Assembly (NCBI GenBank): GCA_021821225.1
Contig: JAKACR010000006.1
Coordinates: forward strand, 1 to 30,564
DNA length: 30,564 nucleotides
Reading direction: 5' to 3'
From: Bacillota bacterium
GTDB lineage: Bacteria > Bacillota > Bacilli > Alicyclobacillales > SLC66
The notes under the pieces: model-generated
The model's database searches: none
Told to the model about the DNA's origin: nothing
What the model saw: the letters and a program-made list of their open reading frames with translations, nothing else
Part shown: one piece after another, positions 8,347 through 15,977 of the stretch
How the letters are laid out: each line of letters starts with the position of its first letter
Position numbering within the stretch: the stretch's first letter is position 1
Position numbers and translations under genes: made by a program

Positions 8347-10242
8347 TCACGGTTTCTTCGCGTGTGCCCGGTTTTGCTGTTTCAACAGGGCGAAGTATTC
8401 GTCAATCACGGTCTGCGCCATCGGCGCCGCCGCGTGAAACCCTTCGCCGGTGACATTCGGGATCACCGCGGCAACGGCGATCTGCGGGTGATTGTAAGGA
8501 GCGTAGCCCACGAACACGGAGTTGTTCTTGAGTTGGTTCGCCGTCTCGGCCGTCCCCGTCTTGCCCGCGACGTTGATCGGATCATTGCCAAAGAAGTACG
8601 TGCCCGTTCCCAGGCTGCCGTGCGTCGCAAGTTCCAGCCCCTGTTGCATCAGTTTCAGGTATTGTTGCTTGACATTGACCTTGTCGACCAGATGGGGCTT
8701 GAAGACCTTGATCACTTTCCCCGACGGCGACGTGATCTCGTGCACCATCTGCGGCTGATAGCGGTATCCGCCATTGGCGATGGCCGCAATGTACGTCGTC
8801 ATGCCGATGGTGGAGTACGCCTCCATCTGGCCGATTGCCGCGGCCGGCAAGTCGTAGAGCGTCGGCGGGTTGGCGTACGTCACGTACCCTGTCTGCTCGC
8901 CAGGCAGGTCGATCCCGGTGGGACTCGTCAGGCCGAACTGCTTGCCGAGATTCTGAATCTGCCTGAGCGCCGCCACCCGCGGCCCGTTGAGCCACGCGCT
9001 GATGTTGCTCGGAGGGTTGTTCGTGTTGTAGTGTCCCATGTTCAGGCCGACCTGATAAAAGTAGGTGTCGTCCGAGACCTCAAGCGCCGTGCGCAGGCCA
9101 ATCACGCCAAACCCGACCGGGTTCCAGCTCTGCATAAAGTAATTTCCGATCCAAAGGCCGCCCTGGTCGTTGACTTTCAGGGACGGCGTAATCTCGTGGT
9201 GCATGAGGGCCGCCATGGCCGTGAGCATCTTTTGCGTTGAGCCCGGCATGTAAAGACCGCTGATCGCCCGATTGAAGCCGGCCGAGTTCGTCAGGTACTG
9301 CTCATAGTGCGCCTGGCTGATCCCCCCGATCCACCAGTTCGGATTGTACGTGGGGTAGCTCGCCATGGCAAGAACGGCGCCGGTGTGCACGTTCATGACA
9401 ACGATCGTGCCCGAATGGACGTTTGACTCGCCCCGATTGCGCAGGTACTGGATGCGGCTGATCAACGCCTGTTCCGCATCTTTCTCCAGTGTTCCGTTCA
9501 TGTTCAGTATGAGGTTGTTGCCGGATACGGGCGGCTGGTACACCGCGCCGCCGGGCTGCGGCACCCCGGCGTTGTCCACCGGGATCTTCATGGCGCCGGA
9601 ATGGCCGCGCAGCACGCTCTGATACTGCTGCTCCAGACCGGCGAGCCCGACCTGGTCGGTCGGACTGTAGCCGTGCGCCGTGTACCAGGCCGCCTGGTTG
9701 GATGGTATGGCGCCGACATACCCCAGTTCATGCGCACCGATCACGCCTTGCGGATAAACGCGGCGCGGCGTGGCCATCATGATAATGCCCGGAAGACTGT
9801 TGCGGTGCTCTGCGACATAGGAGATCTGGAGCGGCGTCGCACTCTGCGTGAGGGTTGCCGCGGCCTCCCACTGGTTCGTGACCACCATCGTATGGTACAG
9901 CTTCTGCGCGTTGATGCCGAGCGGCCCTGCGAGTCGCCTCGCCACTGCGTGGGCGGAGACAGAGTCGTTGTTGTAACGGACGTACAGGATGCTGAACTGC
10001 GGCGTGTTGGTCGCGAGCACCATGCCCTGACTGTCGAAGATCTTGCCTCTCGGACCGGGTATGGGCAGCGTGGAGTAGTTTTGTGATTGCACGACGGTGT
10101 CGTATTGACGCCCCAGGGTAATCTGCACATAGCCCAACCGTACGACAAGCGTCGTCATCGCCAGTGCAATGGCCGAGGCGAACCACCCTACCCGCCTGGT
10201 GGTCAATGTCCGTCTCGGACGCTCTTCTCGACGCACCGACAC
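8347..10242 (-). CDS. mrdA: Class B penicillin-binding protein (MrdA/PBP2-like transpeptidase)
   Basis: This is a peptidoglycan D,D-transpeptidase, 631 aa from the start chosen here. One N-terminal membrane helix (about residues 16-40) anchors it, followed by the PBP dimerisation domain with the PRGKIFDSQG motif and then the transpeptidase domain. Active-site motifs are S-x-x-K as STQK (335-338), SDD (390-392, the SxD form common in the PBP2/MrdA branch) and KTGT (561-564). The start is GTG at 10242, with AAGGA 6 nt upstream; an ATG at 10299 has no SD sequence. The MrdA assignment, rather than a sporulation or division PBP, rests on the SxD form only. The ABC exporter genes follow within about 30-60 nt. 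Confidence 0.88.
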   Translation of the reverse strand: MSVRREERPRRTLTTRRVGWFASAIALAMTTLVVRLGYVQITLGRQYDTVVQSQNYSTLPIPGPRGKIFDSQGMVLATNTPQFSILYVRYNNDSVSAHAVARRLAGPLGINAQKLYHTMVVTNQWEAAATLTQSATPLQISYVAEHRNSLPGIIMMATPRRVYPQGVIGAHELGYVGAIPSNQAAWYTAHGYSPTDQVGLAGLEQQYQSVLRGHSGAMKIPVDNAGVPQPGGAVYQPPVSGNNLILNMNGTLEKDAEQALISRIQYLRNRGESNVHSGTIVVMNVHTGAVLAMASYPTYNPNWWIGGISQAHYEQYLTNSAGFNRAISGLYMPGSTQKMLTAMAALMHHEITPSLKVNDQGGLWIGNYFMQSWNPVGFGVIGLRTALEVSDDTYFYQVGLNMGHYNTNNPPSNISAWLNGPRVAALRQIQNLGKQFGLTSPTGIDLPGEQTGYVTYANPPTLYDLPAAAIGQMEAYSTIGMTTYIAAIANGGYRYQPQMVHEITSPSGKVIKVFKPHLVDKVNVKQQYLKLMQQGLELATHGSLGTGTYFFGNDPINVAGKTGTAETANQLKNNSVFVGYAPYNHPQIAVAAVIPNVTGEGFHAAAPMAQTVIDEYFALLKQQNRAHAKKP

Positions 10243-10375
10243 ATCACTTCCTTTTCGGCAATTGAGTTCATTATCGTACAGCAGGGCCGTCCGGGACATG
10301 ATGGCTTGCTGAAAATATCCCTGGAACCATCACCGATCCTTGAGCAAAGCGCCCATCCCTTCACGGTGCGCCTGA

Positions 10376-10384
10376 CATACCCTA
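10376..10384 (+). promoter_or_regulatory. Possible mother-cell sporulation -10 element
   Basis: CATACCCTA fits the sigma-K -10 pattern CATA-N3-TA and lies 30 nt before the YjcZ-like start codon. No matching -35 AC is found at the usual distance, so this is weak support. Confidence 0.27.
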
Positions 10385-10414
10385 TAGCAACTCCTGACGG
10401 AAGGAGGAAATGCC

Positions 10415-10549
10415 ATGTACGGTGTGTTTGGTGGATATACCCGGTGGGCGGTGGTGTTTCTGATCATCTTCGTCCTGTTCTTCCTCTTCGTGCCGACCTA
10501 TGGTGCGGGTGCTGCCGGAACCCCTTCCACGGCGGCTGTCGTCTATTAG
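10415..10549 (+). CDS. YjcZ-like small membrane protein (44 aa)
   Basis: This short frame has a near-perfect ribosome-binding site (GGAAGGAGG) 7 nt before its ATG. The protein begins MYGVFGGYTRW, continues with one strongly hydrophobic helix (about residues 12-26, VVFLIIFVLFFLFV), and ends in a small Gly/Ala/Thr-rich tail. A Gly/Tyr-rich start followed by a single hydrophobic helix is the pattern of the YjcZ family of tiny sporulation proteins of Bacillota. The family assignment is by composition, since the proteins are too short for strong motifs. It stands alone on the plus strand with a possible sporulation promoter upstream. A rho-independent terminator follows about 290 nt downstream. 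Confidence 0.6.
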   Translation: MYGVFGGYTRWAVVFLIIFVLFFLFVPTYGAGAAGTPSTAAVVY

Positions 10550-10619
10550 GGAACAGGCGACTGAGCCCTCCGGTGACGAGGACTCCCACATGCGGACTTT
10601 GGTCGCGCCTGCCGGAACC

Positions 10620-10641
10620 GGGTGCGGATGCGTCCGCACCC
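10620..10641. repeat. Perfect 9-bp hairpin in the gene-free stretch 10550-10887
   Basis: GGGTGCGGA pairs with TCCGCACCC around a 4-nt loop. No T-run follows, so it is not a standard terminator. Apart from this hairpin, a short repeat of CATGGGCCGG (near 10689 and 10733) and the terminator at 10841, I see nothing coding in the 338-nt gap. Confidence 0.4.
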
Positions 10642-10840
10642 CTCGACCCGCCCGGCAGTCGACCCTGCTTGGGCTGGAACGGGCCTGACATGGGCCGGTC
10701 ATGGGTTTGCAGGCAGACATGGTCAGCCCGGCATGGGCCGGCCGGCCTGTGGACCAGCTCGTCCGCAACACTATGACTGTCCCATTATACTCGCCATTCT
10801 TGAAAAAAGGTTGAACCAAGTCAGTGAAAGTATGCCGAAT

Positions 10841-10871
10841 TCCGGCGGGCTCTGGCGCCCGCCGGATTTTT
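10841..10871 (+). terminator. Rho-independent terminator (plus strand)
   Basis: A perfect 10-bp stem (TCCGGCGGGC with GCCCGCCGGA) and a 6-nt loop are followed by TTTTT. The T-run is only on the plus strand, so it stops transcripts coming from the YjcZ-like gene or from an unrecognised short RNA, and protects the convergent secreted-protein gene. Confidence 0.8.
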
Positions 10872-10887
10872 CACTCGCTCTGCTGCC

Positions 10888-11385
10888 TCACTTGCGAGGC
10901 GTCATAGAGTTGGCAATCGACGTCAATCCCTGCTTCGTTGTCAAAGGCTTGTAGCTCCGGACGGTAGTGCCCATCCACCCGTGGAACCTCCCCTTGGCGG
11001 CAAAGAGCAGGTAATATACTCCGTTTCGGGTGAACTGCAGACGTTGCACGTGCCCGTCATTGAAATACACGGCGGGCACGTGCCGGTTAAGACTTACGTG
11101 TTCCCCATACCCTGCCGGTATCGGATCGAGCCGGGAATTTGAATTGGTCGCAAATTCGACAATCCACTCTGCTTTCGTGGAGTTCTGGTATTTTGTCACA
11201 ACAATGCCCTTGGTCCCGTTCACTGTCACGCTCGGTGTTACGGATGCCACCTTAAACGGGAAGATGTGCGTGTTCGGTGTCATGGGAGCAAACGGAGGCT
11301 CGGTCGATGCGTCTGCCCTGGAGGCGCCAAACAGCATCATGGTGGTCAAGAACATGCCTGTAATGACAGCAAAGGATTTTCTCAT
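10888..11385 (-). CDS. Secreted protein of unknown function with DUF4367-like C-terminus
   Basis: This 165-aa protein starts at an ATG with AAGGAG 9 nt upstream. A classical signal peptide is visible: a MRK n-region, a hydrophobic core to about residue 22, and a cleavage site after SRADA (residue 26). The mature part is basic and contains an FTRNGVYYLLFAAKGR segment followed by a C-terminal IANSM. That resembles the ending of DUF4367/LolA-like domains (an NGxYYxL strand, then an IAxSL helix), but only weakly. No catalytic motif is recognised. It is divergent from a short XRE regulator, and the 263-nt gap between them holds repeats and palindromes, so that regulator may control it. Confidence 0.75.
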   Translation of the reverse strand: MRKSFAVITGMFLTTMMLFGASRADASTEPPFAPMTPNTHIFPFKVASVTPSVTVNGTKGIVVTKYQNSTKAEWIVEFATNSNSRLDPIPAGYGEHVSLNRHVPAVYFNDGHVQRLQFTRNGVYYLLFAAKGRFHGWMGTTVRSYKPLTTKQGLTSIANSMTPRK

Positions 11386-11409
11386 GCTTAGCCGCTCCTT
11401 GGATGCGAA

Positions 11410-11439
11410 ATTATGACTGCGTGCATGCCCGTATTTCAT
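11410..11439 (-). promoter_or_regulatory. Candidate promoter for the secreted-protein gene
   Basis: On the minus strand ATGAAA (11439-11434) and CATAAT (11415-11410) are separated by 18 nt. They match 4/6 and 5/6 of the consensus and lie about 25 nt before the start codon. Confidence 0.4.
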
Positions 11440-11566
11440 TCTGCAATCAATCTCGCGGCAGCAACAGGACCCACGCGGCTGTATCCTGTGACGGTCGTAG
11501 CATGACAGTCGCCTTGGCGGCAGCCGCACTCTCGAATGGATCTTGCCTACAGATTAATGCTAAAAT

Positions 11567-11628
11567 GGGTTAAGTGCCCATGTAAAAGGGTTAAGTGAGA
11601 CGTCTCTCTTTGACAGTATTCGACGAAT
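11567..11628. promoter_or_regulatory. Operator-like cluster: direct repeats and palindromes
   Basis: GGGTTAAGTG occurs twice (11567-11576 and 11588-11597), exactly 21 bp apart, or two helical turns. It is followed by the palindromes GAGACGTCTC (11597-11606) and ATTCGACGAAT (11618-11628), with a perfect TTGACA (11610-11615) between them. The cluster lies between the XRE regulator and the divergent secreted-protein gene, which suits regulator binding sites. No good -10 pairs with the TTGACA. Confidence 0.45.
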
Positions 11629-11648
11629 CTGTGATGGGGTGAGCGTAG

Positions 11649-12110
11649 GTGACGATTGGACGCAAGATTCGACAAGCTAGAATAGAGAGGAATATGTCCC
11701 AACGCGAATTGGCGGGGGAATCCATGTCCAAGGCGCTGATCAGCCAAATTGAGAACGATAAGGTGTGTCCATCCACCAAAACATTGACCACCATTGCCAT
11801 GCGGCTCGATAAGCCTCTCGTTTACTTTCTTGACACATCAGGCCACGACGTGTCGGTAATCTCCGAACTGCTGGAGGCCGTCTGTCGCCTGTTCGCCGAC
11901 GGCGAGTACGAAAGGGCCGTGTCCGAAGGCTATACGGCGTTGGAGTTGGCAAACGCCCCAGTCGAAGAGGACATCACAAGCGTCCTGAAATTCATGGTGG
12001 GCAGGGGACTGTACACAATCGCTCCCCGCAACGCCATGAAGAATATCAGAGACCACACGGATATGACGGCAAGCGCACTGCCATCCGGCATCCATCCTGT
12101 TTCTCCTTGA
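11649..12110 (+). CDS. Short XRE-family transcriptional regulator, possibly C-terminally truncated
   Basis: This 153-aa protein opens with a Cro/C1-type helix-turn-helix (about residues 3-57: GRKIRQARIERNMSQRELAG, then ALISQIENDK). It is of the kind found in PlcR/Rgg-like HTH-TPR regulators. After the HTH there is one TPR-like helical repeat (FADGEYERAVSEGYTALELA, about residues 82-101). The similarity to helical repeats then fades, and the tail ends in PSGIHPVSP. Full HTH-TPR regulators of this type are near 300-430 aa, so this copy looks cut short or remodelled. The start is GTG with GGGGTGA upstream. It converges on the last pilus gene, 49 nt away, and no clear terminator is seen there. 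Confidence 0.8.
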   Translation: MTIGRKIRQARIERNMSQRELAGESMSKALISQIENDKVCPSTKTLTTIAMRLDKPLVYFLDTSGHDVSVISELLEAVCRLFADGEYERAVSEGYTALELANAPVEEDITSVLKFMVGRGLYTIAPRNAMKNIRDHTDMTASALPSGIHPVSP

Positions 12111-12159
12111 CGAACCGTGGTTCCGTGAGATCTTCAGACCCGGTCCGGCACGCCCGCCC

Positions 12160-13536
12160 CTATCCGCCAATGGTGGCGCCCGCGAAGTTGAGCGTCATGC
12201 GCGGCGCACTGTTCGCCGCCGCGAAATTCACCGTGACTGTACCGAGACACTGGCCCTGTCCGTCGGTCCCGTCCTGCTTATTGCCACCGATCACCACGCT
12301 CTGGCCGCCGGGAAACTGCACCGTCGAGCCCCTGACGGCGCCGGTGACGGTCAGATTGTTGTTGTAGTCGGTGATGTTGCCACGGACCGCCGTCTTGCTT
12401 GGTTTGGATCCGTGAATCGCTTCATTCTGGCCGATCGCCAGGACCGCCGTCCCGCTTGGATTGGAGACGTCGCCGTAGACCGTGATCCCGTTCCCGATGA
12501 GCGCGACCTCTCCGTTGATGGAGACGGGCTGTTGCGGCGATCCGACGACGACGTCGTTCCCGGTGATGACGAGCGGGCCGTTGATCTTGGGCCCAGTCAA
12601 AACGGCCCCGTTGCCTGTCACAAGCGCGCCGCACGTGACGGAGCCGTTTTGCGTGTCGTTGGCCCCCAGCAACAGAGCGGTTCCGGTCGCGGCGTTGATC
12701 GTCGCGTTTTGCCCCGTGGCCACCAGCAAATGCAATTCATTCAGAATTACCGTGTCGTTCGCTCCCGTGACGACAGCCACGTGGGGGGACGAGCCCTTCA
12801 CCGTGTCACCGCCCCCCTGAATCCACACCGCCGCCGCGCCTTCCCGCAACCGAACGCCGGCGTACACCGCGCTGATCACCGTGAGTTGGTTGTGACTGTC
12901 GCCATGGCCAAAACCGGTCACGCTGGCCGCTGCGCCGTTCACGACGATGCTGCCGCTTCCCGTTCCCGTGAGCGAGATGGGCGGAGCGCCCGGCTGGCTC
13001 ACGGATAGGTCGTGGACGTCCTGCAGGGAGCTTGCGATGGACACGCTGGCGACATTGCCGCCGCCCGAGCCCGTTCCAGGACCGGCCGCCTGAATGCCCC
13101 CCGGCTCCGTCAGCGTCACGACGCCGCGGCCAGAGACGCCCGTGGCCCGCATGATGACCGGAAACACGCCGGCAACCGGAGGGCCCACCGTCACGACATC
13201 CGTGAAAGGCGGCGCGCCAAGTTGCTTGAGATCGCTGTTCACGGCCGTCTGCAGTTGCGTGTACGCCGTGCCGGACTTCAGGTCCAGCGCACCCGCGTCC
13301 CGCTCGACCAGAGAGATCGCGGCGTCGATCCCCATGCGCGCATTGTACAGCGCCTGCGTGCGGTCGCGGCTAAAAGCGGCCGCTTGGTAGGATTGGCTGA
13401 CGTACGACAGGATGGCGGAAGCGAAGAGCGCGAGGATCGCAACCAAAACGACCACGGCAATGAGCGTGGCCCCCTCATCCCGCGAGGTCCCCGCTGTCAC
13501 AATCGACCGTCGCCGTCTTGCACGCCGTCCGCCCAT
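12160..13536 (-). CDS. PilX/GspK-like minor pilin with predicted beta-solenoid C-terminal domain
   Basis: This 458-aa protein is the last gene of the pilus operon. A basic leader ends in RDEG (residues 19-22), followed by ATLIAVVVLVAILALF, a type IV prepilin helix. The Glu at mature position 5 is missing (Ala instead), as in GspK-like tip subunits. After about residue 210 the chain is low-complexity Gly/Asn/Val sequence with recurrent GxN or GN turns roughly every 15-20 residues (for example 258, 275, 291, 308, 326, 348, 369), the pattern of a beta-solenoid. Two cysteines (302, 430) could form a disulfide. The ATG at 13536 has GGGGGAG 6 nt upstream; an ATG at 13590 is less likely. Its probable place is the pilus tip, perhaps as an adhesin. 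Confidence 0.78.
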   Translation of the reverse strand: MGGRRARRRRSIVTAGTSRDEGATLIAVVVLVAILALFASAILSYVSQSYQAAAFSRDRTQALYNARMGIDAAISLVERDAGALDLKSGTAYTQLQTAVNSDLKQLGAPPFTDVVTVGPPVAGVFPVIMRATGVSGRGVVTLTEPGGIQAAGPGTGSGGGNVASVSIASSLQDVHDLSVSQPGAPPISLTGTGSGSIVVNGAAASVTGFGHGDSHNQLTVISAVYAGVRLREGAAAVWIQGGGDTVKGSSPHVAVVTGANDTVILNELHLLVATGQNATINAATGTALLLGANDTQNGSVTCGALVTGNGAVLTGPKINGPLVITGNDVVVGSPQQPVSINGEVALIGNGITVYGDVSNPSGTAVLAIGQNEAIHGSKPSKTAVRGNITDYNNNLTVTGAVRGSTVQFPGGQSVVIGGNKQDGTDGQGQCLGTVTVNFAAANSAPRMTLNFAGATIGG

Positions 13537-13586
13537 GCCGATCTCCCCCATCGCGCCGTCCGTCCTCTGTGTCGCGCGCACATATG

Positions 13587-14276
13587 TCAATAATCATGCA
13601 GTCCAATCATAAACTGGTATTCGACGGAGTGCGCACTCGTCACGCCTGGGCTGCCCGGACCCGCACTGTGCGTCACAATATCTGCAGAGAAGGTCGCCGC
13701 ACTCTGCACCTGGAATGTTGTCCCGGAGAAATCGGTGCCTTCGGAGAAGATGGGCGTAACGTCCGACGGCGGCGGGTACACTGGCGGATTGGCCGCCGGA
13801 TTATACGGCAGCCCCCCCGGAAACAGCCCCAGGACAAAATGCCCTCCGTATGGCACGACCGCAAGGCAGATGAAACCGCCGGACGCCGCGCCGTACACGG
13901 GAGCGGACGATGGCGCGATTCCTTGGAGATTCGTGACCTTGAGCGCCAAAACCGGCACCGCTCCGGCGGTTGGCCCCGCCACGAACATCTGCGGACTCGA
14001 CGGTGTCACGGTGCCGAGTTCCACCGTATTTTGCGCCAGTTTCTCGGCCATCCAATAGGCCTGCGACGTGTCGGACAGCCCGATTGCCCCGCCGCCGGCG
14101 GCGGCGTACACGCCGAGCACAGCGCCAAACAACGCGACAATGGCCGCGGAAACGAGACCGGCGATGAGCACCGCGGCGAGCAGTTCGATCAGGGTCATGC
14201 CGTCGTCGCCGCCTGGCGCGCTTCTGTCACGGCGCTTGGCGAGCGCCCGCCTGGCCCTGTCGCACCACCGCTCCAT
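13587..14276 (-). CDS. PilW/PulJ-like minor prepilin
   Basis: This 229-aa protein has a 26-residue leader ending GGDDG, then MTLIELLAAVLIAGLVSAAIVALFG, a prepilin N-terminal helix with Glu at mature position 5 and a G/M cleavage site for the operon's PilD. The globular part has the Gly/Pro-rich strands of PilW/GspJ-type minor pilins and no further motif. The ATG at 14276 has AAGGTGG 8 nt upstream, so I prefer it to upstream candidates at 14282 and 14327. It is the second of three consecutive minor-pilin genes that probably prime pilus assembly. The PilW rather than FimU-type label rests on size and order. Confidence 0.75.
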   Translation of the reverse strand: MERWCDRARRALAKRRDRSAPGGDDGMTLIELLAAVLIAGLVSAAIVALFGAVLGVYAAAGGGAIGLSDTSQAYWMAEKLAQNTVELGTVTPSSPQMFVAGPTAGAVPVLALKVTNLQGIAPSSAPVYGAASGGFICLAVVPYGGHFVLGLFPGGLPYNPAANPPVYPPPSDVTPIFSEGTDFSGTTFQVQSAATFSADIVTHSAGPGSPGVTSAHSVEYQFMIGLHDY

Positions 14277-14417
14277 TGGCATCACCACCTTCCCTTGCCC
14301 GCGGACACAATCGGCGCGGCCAGACATCCTCTCTTTCCCCCGCGGGCTGTCCGCGAGGCGCCGCGCGCGGATACAGGGCGCTTTGCGACTCTGGCGGATC
14401 AGCGCGAAGTCCGGGCA

Positions 14418-14855
14418 TCAGGGAGCGGGCGGGTCCGCGGAGGGGTCCACGATCGCCTGCAACGACACGGAATGAACCGCGCCTCCCGGCGGTTCGGTAA
14501 AGGTGACCGTGACGGTCCACTGATGGAGCGACAGCGCGGACGACTGCCAGGGCGGACTCGCGGGTCCAATAATGGACTCCGTATAGGCGATCCCGCGGAC
14601 GCTCGCGAGAATAGGCGCGGCAACCTTCGGCGGCGCTTGCCCGCTAGTGGCGGCCGCGATCGCCTCTTGCCTGACCAACTGCACGCCCTGCTTCGCGTAC
14701 ACGAGCGCCTGCTCCGTCGCCCGGTCCAGCGCAAGCCACCGCGACGCGGACGTGGCGAAAAGGATGAACGGCCCCGTGATGATCCCGAGGATCGCCACGG
14801 TCGCCATCACCTCGATCAGAGACTCGCCGCCTTGTCCCATCGCGCCGCACCGCAT
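14418..14855 (-). CDS. PilV/PulI-like minor prepilin
   Basis: This 145-aa protein has the short leader MRCGAMGQGG followed by ESLIEVMATVAILGIITGPF, a standard prepilin cleavage region (after Gly10) and hydrophobic helix with Glu at mature position 5. The rest is a small beta-rich domain (WTVTVTF, HSVSLQAIV) without other motifs. The ATG at 14855 has AAAGGAG 8 nt upstream; the longer frame to 14879 lacks this. It follows the PilO-like gene by 28 nt and is separated from the PilW-like gene by 141 nt that holds no recognisable gene. The SLIEV(M) start and order suit PilV/GspI-type minor pilins. Confidence 0.78.
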   Translation of the reverse strand: MRCGAMGQGGESLIEVMATVAILGIITGPFILFATSASRWLALDRATEQALVYAKQGVQLVRQEAIAAATSGQAPPKVAAPILASVRGIAYTESIIGPASPPWQSSALSLHQWTVTVTFTEPPGGAVHSVSLQAIVDPSADPPAP

Positions 14856-14883
14856 GCGTAACACTCCTTTACGGATCACCGCC

Positions 14884-15444
14884 TCAGTTGGCGTCGCTGG
14901 CGTACAGCGAGTACGTCACGGTCGCCGTCACCCGCCCTGGCTGGGATGAATCCACAATTTCAATGTGATCCATCCTGGTGAGTTGCACTCCGTGTTCCAG
15001 ACCGCGGACAAACTGCAGGATCTGCGGCCGGGTACCCGTCACCGTGACCGTCACAGGGTAGAGCAGCAGCTTCACGCTCCCCGCGGCCGGTCCGACGTTT
15101 GCCACAGCGCCCGTCGGGGTAAGTTGAAACGCCAGGAGCGAAACGCCTGTGGTCGCGGTCAGTCGGCTCACGCGGCGCAAGACCGATGGAATGTCCAGCT
15201 TATCCGGAAGCGCGCGGGCGGCGGCCGCCAGGCTCCCGGCCGACAGGTGCGGCACGTCCGCCAACGACGCGGTGAGGTCCTGAATCTGCGACTGGTTCGA
15301 CTGCACCTGCGCCTGCAGTTTCTGCAGCGCGGATTCGGACGCGTTGCGCGCCGCGTAGAGCGTCCCGGCGGAGAGCAGCAAGAGCGTCACGATTCCGATC
15401 TCACGCCTGAAGCGCCGCACTTGTCCCATCCCTGTATCCCACAT
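14884..15444 (-). CDS. pilO: PilO-like type IV pilus inner-membrane platform protein
   Basis: This 186-aa protein has a short cytoplasmic N-terminus, one membrane helix (about residues 16-33), a coiled-coil stretch (ESALQKLQAQVQSNQSQIQD) and a ferredoxin-like extracytoplasmic domain (VTVTVTGTRPQILQFVRGLE). That is the PilO arrangement, and PilO pairs with PilN to link PilM to the pilus. The ATG overlaps the PilN stop by one base (TGATG) with GGTGG 6 nt upstream, so translation is coupled. Sequence identity in this family is low; the call rests on topology and operon position. Confidence 0.82.
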   Translation of the reverse strand: MWDTGMGQVRRFRREIGIVTLLLLSAGTLYAARNASESALQKLQAQVQSNQSQIQDLTASLADVPHLSAGSLAAAARALPDKLDIPSVLRRVSRLTATTGVSLLAFQLTPTGAVANVGPAAGSVKLLLYPVTVTVTGTRPQILQFVRGLEHGVQLTRMDHIEIVDSSQPGRVTATVTYSLYASDAN

Positions 15445-15977
15445 CAGCGGCCACCCGCCTCTGCTGCGCCCGGCAGTTCCGCCGCGAAGCTGATCTGCAC
15501 CGCCGGCGCTCCGCCGAGCGCCACCGAGTGAACTGACACGTCCGCGAAGGCGCGGTTCGTCTGCAGTTGCGCGACCGCCTGCGCGGCCACCGCCAGCGTT
15601 GGCGCCACGACTGTCCCGGTGAATGAACCGTTTGCGTACGCCAGGCCGCCCATTTGCGCGCCGGCGGGAAGCGCCGCGAACAGGGCGGCGAGGCCGCCCG
15701 CCGGGTGAAGCTCGGACGCCGCCAACAAGCGCACCTGCCTCGCCGTTGCGGCCTTGGCCAAGACACCCTGCGCGGCGAGCCAGCGGGCAGTCAACGAGCG
15801 CAGGGCCAAATCCTGCTCGGACAGCGAGAAGCGGGCTCCCCCGGCCTCCTGCGCCGTCGCATACCAGGATGCGCCAAGCAGGGCGCAGGCGAGCAGGAGG
15901 AGCGCCGAGGCGAGCGTCACGATCCAGACGCGGACGCGCACGATCGGCGCCGCGGGCGGCAACAGGTTGATCTTCAC
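15444..15977 (-). CDS. pilN: PilN-like type IV pilus assembly protein
   Basis: This 177-aa protein starts VKINLLPP, the conserved N-terminal INLLP motif by which PilN binds PilM in the cytoplasm. One membrane helix follows (about residues 13-33), then a coiled region and a small alpha/beta domain with FTGTVVAPTLAVAAQAVAQL. The GTG start overlaps the PilM stop (GTGA) and has GGGAGGTG just upstream, giving coupled translation. It forms a membrane platform with PilO and PilM. This is a clear assignment because of the INLLP motif and the order M-N-O. Confidence 0.9.
   Translation of the reverse strand: MKINLLPPAAPIVRVRVWIVTLASALLLLACALLGASWYATAQEAGGARFSLSEQDLALRSLTARWLAAQGVLAKAATARQVRLLAASELHPAGGLAALFAALPAGAQMGGLAYANGSFTGTVVAPTLAVAAQAVAQLQTNRAFADVSVHSVALGGAPAVQISFAAELPGAAEAGGR

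Noticed and set aside
10620..10641. Hairpin as rho-independent terminator of the YjcZ-like gene
   Set aside because: No T-run follows; the proper terminator with a T-run is at 10841-10871.
10382..10819. Minus-strand frame of 145 codons antisense to the YjcZ-like gene, with a perfect TATAAT upstream (near 10793)
   Set aside because: No -35 at a usable distance, no SD and a Pro/Arg-rich product without family features; an antisense RNA remains possible but unsupported.
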